DNA of 64,000 nucleotides from Halobacteriovorax sp. JY17. Its GTDB lineage: Bacteria; Bdellovibrionota; Bacteriovoracia; Bacteriovoracales; Bacteriovoracaceae. Under the pieces are notes generated by a model. The model did no database searches. It was not told where the DNA came from and saw nothing but the letters and a program-made list of their open reading frames with translations. The stretch is taken from NCBI RefSeq assembly GCF_002753895.1, contig NZ_NJER01000002.1, positions 186,001 to 250,000 of the forward strand, in the 5' to 3' direction. Of the stretch, positions 58,122 through 64,000 are shown one piece after another. The number at the start of each line of letters is the position of its first letter. The first letter of the stretch is position 1. A program made the position numbers and the translations under genes.

Positions 58122-59276
58122 TTAAACGTTAAACTTCTCTAATTGATAATCATTACTGTCGTGATAAATAGAAAAACCAAAACGCAGACGATTCTTTCTA
58201 GAATCAGTAAGAATTCCGTTTTCTTCTAACTTCTTCTTTATAGAGTTTACAATTTCTGGAGATTCAAGATTGAAGGTTAGAAAGTGCCCATGGTGGTGAA
58301 GGTCTTGTAGAATTAAATTTTCTCTATTTAAATGTGGATGAGACATCTCCTCAATGATTTTCAAGAAAACTTCTTGGCAAATCTTTACATGATTGTGAAT
58401 AAATTCAGAATTTATTTCTTCTCTCTCATACATTTCTAAAACAGAGACCATTCGGTAGAGAGAAGTAAAGTCTAGAGTTGATCCAGCGAACCGAAGTCCA
58501 TCATTTGGAAATCCAACTTGATTTTCATTCACGTTATCAAGCGCTGAAAGTTCAGCAAACCATCCCGTATTCTTTGGTCTAAGTTTGCAGTCCTTAGGTA
58601 TGGTCATGAAGCAACATCCTTCTCCAGCTCCTAGGTACTTATAGCTGCCTGCTAGGTAGAAAATCTTGTCACCAATGGAAGAAAGGTTTATTGGGAGGGC
58701 CATAAAAGCGTGGTAACCATCTATTATAATATTAGAATTATTCTCGGCAATCTCTTCAACAAAACCTTCAAGGTTGTTGATCGCCAGCCCGCTATTAAAG
58801 AAAACATGAGAAGTAAAAACGATATCATAGCCGGACTTACTTTCTTGAATAAATCTTTCTTCAAAATTTTCAAATGGGAGTGTCGCAATAATAGTGGCTT
58901 CAATAACTCCCGCTTCAATAAGTCTATTGAGCTGTCTGGAGAAAGAGTAGAATTCGGAGTCTGTCGTTAAGAGTTTGATTTTACCATCAAATGAGCTGAG
59001 TATTCTATTTACAAGCTCATGGGTATTAGGAGCAAAAGTAATATCGCTAGATCTAGTGAAGTTTAAAACTTCTGATAGTAGCTCTTGTGCTCTTGGGATT
59101 TTATTTGAAAAAATATATTCCCATTTATCATCTACCATTTTACTGGAGTCTTCCCAGTACTCAAGTTGTGCTTCTCTGGTGCAGTCTGGCCAGTAGTGAT
59201 GACTGTGGCACGCAAAGTGAATCTTTCCATGATTCTTTTTAATGAAATTTGAAAAAAGCTTTTGGTACTTATTCAT
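58122..59276 (-). CDS. kynU: Kynureninase-like PLP enzyme
   Basis: A 384-residue fold-type I PLP enzyme of the class V aminotransferase group. FACHSHHYWPDCTREAQLEYWEDSSKMVDDKWEYIF matches the kynureninase N-terminal pattern, IIIDGYHAFMALPINL contains the PLP-contacting Asp, and FYLAGSYKYLGAGEGCCFM holds the Schiff-base Lys. Kynureninase cleaves kynurenine to anthranilate and alanine. It overlaps the tryptophan 2,3-dioxygenase gene by 8 bases, which supports the assignment. Confidence 0.82.
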   Translation of the reverse strand: MNKYQKLFSNFIKKNHGKIHFACHSHHYWPDCTREAQLEYWEDSSKMVDDKWEYIFSNKIPRAQELLSEVLNFTRSSDITFAPNTHELVNRILSSFDGKIKLLTTDSEFYSFSRQLNRLIEAGVIEATIIATLPFENFEERFIQESKSGYDIVFTSHVFFNSGLAINNLEGFVEEIAENNSNIIIDGYHAFMALPINLSSIGDKIFYLAGSYKYLGAGEGCCFMTIPKDCKLRPKNTGWFAELSALDNVNENQVGFPNDGLRFAGSTLDFTSLYRMVSVLEMYEREEINSEFIHNHVKICQEVFLKIIEEMSHPHLNRENLILQDLHHHGHFLTFNLESPEIVNSIKKKLEENGILTDSRKNRLRFGFSIYHDSNDYQLEKFNV

Positions 59277-60369
59277 TGAAGTGAAATCCTAAATTTTTCT
59301 TAATGTCTTCAGGAAGTGTTGGGAGTTTTGACCTTGGGATAAGAAAAGTCGAGAGATTAAATAGGTCTAAGTAGACTCTATTATTTTCAGCGGCCATCTT
59401 TAAATAGTGATGACCAGAAGATCCTCCTGTTCCAATCTTAGTTCCAAGCATTCTCTGCGCCATAATGGCGTGTCTGTATCTCCATGTAGTAAAGAGTTCA
59501 TCCATGTCCATTAAAGTTGTAAGAAATCGGTATGGGAGATGAAGAATAGGCTCGTCCCTATAAAGAAGGATAAAGAGAGCATTTAAAGTGGCTTCTCTAG
59601 ATAAGGTTCTTTTACCAATTTTTATAAGTTGCTTATGTCTACTATCATCTAAAAGAGAAGCAAAAGTTTCACGAGTGGCATTTAAGTTCTCTAGTTGCAT
59701 GGCCATTCCTCTTGAATCAAGAGTAGCCTGGTTTTCATGAATGGTTTTTTCGTCATCGTCCAAAATAATGTTAATTTGCTTTTCGTACTCACTCCAAAAA
59801 TCGAATTTTTCACTCTTAGTGAAAGGGATTCTTTCAAGCCAGGCCTCTGCTAGTTCTAAAATTGAGGCAGATGATTCAATTTCTAGTATTCTCTTCTTGT
59901 CTTCGTCATTTAGTCGTCCAAGAAAGTATTCTCTATCAACTTCTTTTCTGTTATTTGTTTTTAGACCCATCAAGACTTCAATTTCTCTGAATTGGACACT
60001 TTGAAATCCAGATGCAGGAACAAGAAGATCTCTAAATTCAAGAAAGTCCATAGGTGTCATGGTCTCCATAACTCCTAATTGGTCAACTAAGAGACCTTGA
60101 ATTTTTGTAATTCTTTCAAGTCTTGCGACAACAGTGGTTAAGTCACTCTCATGAACTGTTTTTCCTGAAAACATTGTAACGATAGATTTTAATTCATGAA
60201 TTATTTGTTTAAACCATAGTTCATAAACTTGGTGGACAATAATAAATAAAGTTTCATCATGAGCTTCATTATTTTCTATTTCTAATGATTTAGGTAACTG
60301 GGTATCAAGTAGTTTATTTAGTTGAAGATAGTCGCCATAGTAAACGGGCTCGTGAGGTTTTCTGGACAT
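59269..60369 (-). CDS. kynA: Tryptophan 2,3-dioxygenase
   Basis: A 366-residue heme dioxygenase opening the indole ring of tryptophan to N-formylkynurenine. VYYGDYLQLNKLLDTQ is the N-terminal signature, FIIVHQVYELWFKQIIHELKS a substrate-site helix, WRYRHAIMAQRMLGTKIGTGGSSGHHYL contains the heme-ligand His region and the conserved GTGGSSG. It is longer than many bacterial enzymes and nearer in length to animal ones. It is the first gene of a pair with kynU; a formamidase gene is not seen. Confidence 0.93.
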   Translation of the reverse strand: MSRKPHEPVYYGDYLQLNKLLDTQLPKSLEIENNEAHDETLFIIVHQVYELWFKQIIHELKSIVTMFSGKTVHESDLTTVVARLERITKIQGLLVDQLGVMETMTPMDFLEFRDLLVPASGFQSVQFREIEVLMGLKTNNRKEVDREYFLGRLNDEDKKRILEIESSASILELAEAWLERIPFTKSEKFDFWSEYEKQINIILDDDEKTIHENQATLDSRGMAMQLENLNATRETFASLLDDSRHKQLIKIGKRTLSREATLNALFILLYRDEPILHLPYRFLTTLMDMDELFTTWRYRHAIMAQRMLGTKIGTGGSSGHHYLKMAAENNRVYLDLFNLSTFLIPRSKLPTLPEDIKKNLGFHFNE

Positions 60370-60520
60370 TATATTTCCTTATTCTTTCTTTTAAGGTTAA
60401 CCAACTTGGGAGGAAATGAAAATAGATATCAAACTCACTTGGCTTGAGATTTTCGAACTTTTATTGCTCAATAGCATTAGATTTGATAACTCTAATTTAA
60501 AGTAATTAATTGGAGAAGAA

Positions 60521-61489
60521 ATGTTGTCTGGTCATAGTCACCCTAAATTTAGAAAGCTCTTAAGTATCTGTATTTTTACAGTGTTCTTTCTGATTTTAGT
60601 TGGAGGATTGGTTAGGAGTACTGGCTCAGGGCTAGGATGTCCCGATTGGCCAAAGTGTTTTGGACAATATGTTCCTCCTACGGATATTTCACAATTACCG
60701 CTAGATTATAAAGAGAGATTTAAAGTCTCTGGAAAGGTAATTGCTGATTTTAATCCTGTTAAGACCTGGATTGAATATATAAATAGACTCGTTGGCGCAA
60801 CAACTGGAATACTTGTCTTTTTAATGGCGCTAGCTTCTTCAAGTTATAAGTCAGAAAATAAATCTATTATTTACCTCTCGTGGGCAACTGTATTTGCTGT
60901 TGGTTTTAACGGTTGGTTGGGCTCTATTGTCGTTTCTACTAATTTAAAGCCCGTCATTATCACACTCCATATGCTAGCAGCCGTGGTGACAATATTTCTC
61001 TTATTGGAAGCAAGAGTTAGATCTGATGAGAATAATTTTATTTTTCATTTGAAAAAAGAATCAGGAGCACCACTTAAGAAACTTCTTCTCTTTTTAATTT
61101 TACTTACATTTGGACAAATAATTCTTGGAACCCAAGTTAGAGAAGATATTGATCACCTGTCTCGAGATGGAATTGTTCGAAATTTATGGATCTCTAAACT
61201 TGGACTTGAGTATCTCATTCACCGCTCGTATTCAATTTTAATTGTTGTGGTCCATGTATTCTTATTTATAAAGGTCTCTAAATTATCCAATGTTCATTCT
61301 AGAATTATTGGATGGACTAGATTTACGTGTGGCATCGTCTTTGTGAATATTCTTTCTGGAATTGCACTGGCCTATGGGGGAGTACCTCCTGCTGTACAGC
61401 CAGTTCACTTACTTTTTGGGTTGATGTTGGCCTGTGCCCAGTATTTTTTATTCACTTTAATCTCAAAATCTTCTGCCCTTGAAGTGTAG
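60521..61489 (+). CDS. ctaA: Heme A synthase (CtaA/COX15 family)
   Basis: A 322-residue, eight-helix protein of the CtaA/COX15 family, which turns heme O into heme A. Both halves carry heme-ligand histidines except that the first-half motif, EYxHR in most members, here reads EYINR (Asn88). The other histidines are in ITLHMLAAV, LIHRSYS and VQPVHLLFG. A cysteine pair, GCPDWPKCFG (about 39-48), and an insert of about 40 residues follow the first helix, as in members that I recall from Bacteroidetes. It precedes a second copy fused to CtaB. Confidence 0.85.
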   Translation: MLSGHSHPKFRKLLSICIFTVFFLILVGGLVRSTGSGLGCPDWPKCFGQYVPPTDISQLPLDYKERFKVSGKVIADFNPVKTWIEYINRLVGATTGILVFLMALASSSYKSENKSIIYLSWATVFAVGFNGWLGSIVVSTNLKPVIITLHMLAAVVTIFLLLEARVRSDENNFIFHLKKESGAPLKKLLLFLILLTFGQIILGTQVREDIDHLSRDGIVRNLWISKLGLEYLIHRSYSILIVVVHVFLFIKVSKLSNVHSRIIGWTRFTCGIVFVNILSGIALAYGGVPPAVQPVHLLFGLMLACAQYFLFTLISKSSALEV

Positions 61490-61516
61490 GTCGATACAGA
61501 GTATATAGAACAGATA

Positions 61517-63340
61517 ATGCACTTTTTAATTAACCTCACAATTTTTTTGACTTACCTCCTAATTATACTAGGGGGTGTAGTTCATAATACTGGTTCAGGT
61601 CTAAGCTGTCCTGATTGGCCGCTATGTTATGGAAAGATCATTTCCACAGCTTCGTCACAAGGAGCATTTTTAGAGCAATTACATCGTTTCTTAGCAAGCG
61701 CTATTGGTTTTTTAACTCTTGTTATTTTTTGGATGGGAAGAGCTCACAAAGAAAGTTATAGCAAATTTTATAAATATACTTTTGGATGCTTCTTCTTAGT
61801 TCTTCTTCAGGGAGGATTAGGAGCATCGACATTCTTTTATAAGTTACCAACTTTAATTTCGACGACACATCTTTGCATTAGCTTAGTTTTTCTCTGTAGC
61901 CTTCTCTCGATGAGAAGTGAATTTAGATCAAGCATGCAAAAGAGAGGTCTTTCGATAGATTCCAAGAGTTTTAAGAATCTCTTTGATCCTACTTTAAAGG
62001 ATGGGGTATTTTTCTCTCTACTTGCCGTATCGGTTCAAATTTTCTTAGGAGCAGTTCTTAGACATAGTGGAGCGGGAAAAATTTGTGGAGCGGGAGAGTT
62101 CTTTCTGCAATGTGTACATCATCAAAGTCATGAAATCCTTTACTGGTCTAGCATTCCTAAGGTTCAGCTGAATCTTGCTCATAAGTATTTTGCAATAGTA
62201 TCTCTTGTGACTGTCGTTTGGAATTGCTCAAGAGTTTTCTTTTCAGGGCATAAGTGGGAAGGAGTTTCTAATAAATTTAAAAATTCTCTAAAAGCTCATT
62301 CTGTTTTGATAACCACTGTTATTTTAATTCAAGCATTCTCAGGTTCACTTGTTGCTAAGTCTAGTGTGAGTGTTATCCCTACAACTGTACATTTAGCGAT
62401 AGGGACATTACTTATTTGTCTCCTTTGGAATTTTAGAAATAAATTAAAGTACACGGAGCTAGAAGCCCTAGGTGAAAACCAGCATACTTTTGTTAGTGAT
62501 GTTCTAGAGATTACAAAGCTTAGGCTTGGAACTTTAGTTGTTGTGACAATCGTTGTTGGAATATTTGCGGCACCCGGTGAGCTCAACTTCTTTAAGGCCA
62601 TATTCTCGCTTATTTTGATGACGATGGTTGTCTGTGGGGCGACGACTTTAAATTGTTATATTGAAAGAGACGTCGATAAATTAATGGACCGTACAAAGAA
62701 TAGAGCTCTTCCATCTGGAAGAATGAAGCCCTCGACTTCTCTAATTATTGGTTACGGAATGATTGTTATAGCTCTTCCTCTAATTGCAATTTTTGTTAAT
62801 TGGCCAACAATGATTCTCTCATTGTTAGCAGCAGTTCTCTATTTATTTGCCTACACACCTATGAAGTTAAAGAGTGAATTGGCCCTCTTTGTTGGAGCGA
62901 TACCAGGGGCAATTCCTCCTGTGATGGGTTGGACAACAGTGACCGGCAAAATTGATGCTATGGCAATTATACTTTTTTCAATTCTTTTTGTTTGGCAGAT
63001 CCCTCATTTTCTAGCTATCGCAATTTATTACTCTAAAGATTATGACGCGGGTCATATTAAAGTTTATCCAAATAAGACAGGTTTCGATAAATCTAAACGA
63101 GATATCTTTATTTATACTATTGTATTGGTACTAACTTCACTGACCCCTTATTTAATCGGCTATGCGAGCGTTGGCTACTTGAATACATCTCTTGTTTTAG
63201 GCGCATTATTTATAATTCTCTCTATTTTAGGATTTTTTAAAGACACGGAATTGAAGACTGATCGTTGGGCAAGGCAGTATTTTCTCGCCTCAATTATCTA
63301 TCTACCAATTCTTTTATCATCTTTGATTTTCTTTAGCTGA
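61517..63340 (+). CDS. Fusion of heme A synthase-like and heme O synthase (CtaA-CtaB)
   Basis: A 607-residue protein with about 16 membrane helices. Residues 1 to about 305 are CtaA-like, with GCPDWPLCYG and His in EQLHR, STTHLCIS, LAHKYFAI and TTVHLAIG, so all four ligands are present. From about 320 the sequence is CtaB (protoheme IX farnesyltransferase): EITKLRLGTLVVVT and the Asp-rich NCYIERDVDKLMDRTKNRALPSGR (about 379-402), then LKSELALFVGAIPGAIPPVMGW. One polypeptide would make heme O and perhaps pass it on for conversion to heme A. Confidence 0.9.
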   Translation: MHFLINLTIFLTYLLIILGGVVHNTGSGLSCPDWPLCYGKIISTASSQGAFLEQLHRFLASAIGFLTLVIFWMGRAHKESYSKFYKYTFGCFFLVLLQGGLGASTFFYKLPTLISTTHLCISLVFLCSLLSMRSEFRSSMQKRGLSIDSKSFKNLFDPTLKDGVFFSLLAVSVQIFLGAVLRHSGAGKICGAGEFFLQCVHHQSHEILYWSSIPKVQLNLAHKYFAIVSLVTVVWNCSRVFFSGHKWEGVSNKFKNSLKAHSVLITTVILIQAFSGSLVAKSSVSVIPTTVHLAIGTLLICLLWNFRNKLKYTELEALGENQHTFVSDVLEITKLRLGTLVVVTIVVGIFAAPGELNFFKAIFSLILMTMVVCGATTLNCYIERDVDKLMDRTKNRALPSGRMKPSTSLIIGYGMIVIALPLIAIFVNWPTMILSLLAAVLYLFAYTPMKLKSELALFVGAIPGAIPPVMGWTTVTGKIDAMAIILFSILFVWQIPHFLAIAIYYSKDYDAGHIKVYPNKTGFDKSKRDIFIYTIVLVLTSLTPYLIGYASVGYLNTSLVLGALFIILSILGFFKDTELKTDRWARQYFLASIIYLPILLSSLIFFS

Positions 63341-63450
63341 AATCTATAGTAGAAGAATCTAGAATTATCATACTTTTATATATAGAATATAGTGACTTAG
63401 AACTCTAATTTACTAATTCTAACTTCATAGTTTATTGAAAGGTTTTATCT

Positions 63451-64000
63451 ATGACTGTTTTATCTGCTGCAGTTGCAAATACTGCAAAAACTTGGACTCT
63501 TTGGGAGAGAATGCAAACTCCTGAGGATATTTCTGTTAATGGCCATCTTATTGACTGGCTTTTTAACTTCACGACTTACCTGAATTTATTCTTTTTCATC
63601 CTAGTATGTGCAGGGATTTTTGGTTTTTCTTATCTGTATAGCGCTAAGAGAAACAAGAAGGCTTACTATACTTATGGAAATAAGAAAATTCACATCATCG
63701 TTTTAACGGTAATTGGTCTATCAGTATTCCTTGGTATTGATATGAACATTACAAGAATTTCGAATCAAGACTACGTTGAAGTATTCGCAAATTGGCCGAA
63801 AGAAGATGAGAAGCCACTTCGTATAGAAGTTATGGCGCAACAGTGGGCATGGCATTTTAGATATGCGGGTCGTGATGGTGTTTTTAATACTGAAGATGAC
63901 GTAGTTCAACTAAATGATCTTAGACTACCTGTTGGTAGAAAAGTTATTTTCCAAGTTGTTTCTAAAGACGTTATTCACTCTCTCTATTTTCCAAATACGA
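63451..64000 (+). CDS. Cytochrome c oxidase subunit II (partial)
   Basis: An ORF from ATG 63451 that runs off the right edge, 183 residues without a stop. It has two membrane helices (about 37-62 and 79-99), then the subunit II periplasmic domain: IEVMAQQWAWHFRYAGRDGVFNTEDDVV and VVSKDVIHSLYFPNT. The first CuA-ligand His is in DVIHSLY; the Cys ligands would lie beyond the window. AAAGG lies before the ATG. It follows the heme A genes and probably starts the oxidase operon. Confidence 0.9.
   Translation, partial: MTVLSAAVANTAKTWTLWERMQTPEDISVNGHLIDWLFNFTTYLNLFFFILVCAGIFGFSYLYSAKRNKKAYYTYGNKKIHIIVLTVIGLSVFLGIDMNITRISNQDYVEVFANWPKEDEKPLRIEVMAQQWAWHFRYAGRDGVFNTEDDVVQLNDLRLPVGRKVIFQVVSKDVIHSLYFPNT

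Noticed and set aside
1-64000. CRISPR arrays, rRNA, tRNA, insertion sequences and prophage
   Set aside because: No regular spaced repeats, transposase or integrase genes, phage genes, or tRNA/rRNA sequence were recognised; tRNA detection by eye is limited.

Overview
The window is about 64 kb of AT-rich bacterial chromosome, densely packed and mostly without mobile elements. The gene set points to the Bdellovibrionota, probably a marine Halobacteriovorax/Bacteriovorax-like predator. This is inferred from the low GC, the two flagellins, a Flp/Tad pilus locus, many small secreted or lipoprotein genes, the split cytochrome b with a multiheme cytochrome c, and several proteins that I can place in no common family. 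No rRNA, tRNA, CRISPR array, insertion sequence or prophage was seen.

Layout. 1-5.8 kb: the 5' end of an acyl-CoA synthetase gene, two small orphans (one with a histidine-kinase-like H-box), a secreted orphan, an oligopeptide-binding lipoprotein, then recX-recA-pgpA on the minus strand. A terminator lies between recA and recX, and four 9-bp repeats lie upstream of recA. 5.8-14.7 kb: a RelA/SpoT-like protein of unknown role, and a minus-strand operon of a secreted protein with an ATT start, a zinc-ribbon protein, greA, recG, an FHA-like protein and a hydrolase. A UbiB-family kinase and a GNAT protein follow. 14.7-18.6 kb: two flagellin genes with structured leaders, an SDR protein and an orphan. 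18.6-18.8 kb: a probable 6S RNA on the minus strand. 18.8-26.8 kb: a complete-looking but unusual Tad (Flp) pilus operon with five prepilin-motif proteins, prepilin peptidase, CpaB, CpaC secretin, a TadZ-TadA fusion and one TadB-type platform protein. 26.9-31.8 kb: a secreted YD-repeat protein, three small secreted proteins (two have sigma-54-type promoters), an aldehyde dehydrogenase and a response regulator. 31.9-48.6 kb: lon, glmU-glmS, a UvrD/PcrA helicase, an AsmA-like protein, mtnA, a Ppx/GppA phosphatase, a cyclic-nucleotide-binding protein, a FliG-C-like protein with a coiled-coil partner, a thiolase and a membrane orphan with a small lipoprotein.

48.6-64 kb is mainly respiratory: a HEAT-repeat membrane protein, Rieske protein, split cytochrome b, an eight-CxxCH cytochrome c, oxidase subunit III and a DUF420 protein. 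After a kynA-kynU pair come heme A synthase, a heme A synthase/heme O synthase fusion and the start of oxidase subunit II. Together they suggest electron flow from quinol through a bc-type complex to an aa3-type oxidase, with the heme A pathway encoded alongside.

The least expected observations are two genes that appear to start at ATT and ATA behind perfect Shine-Dalgarno sequences, the unannotated 6S RNA, paired sigma-54-type promoters in front of a small secreted protein family, CsrA-type sites in a flagellin leader, tiny SD-preceded leader ORFs between the flagellins, and several gene fusions.
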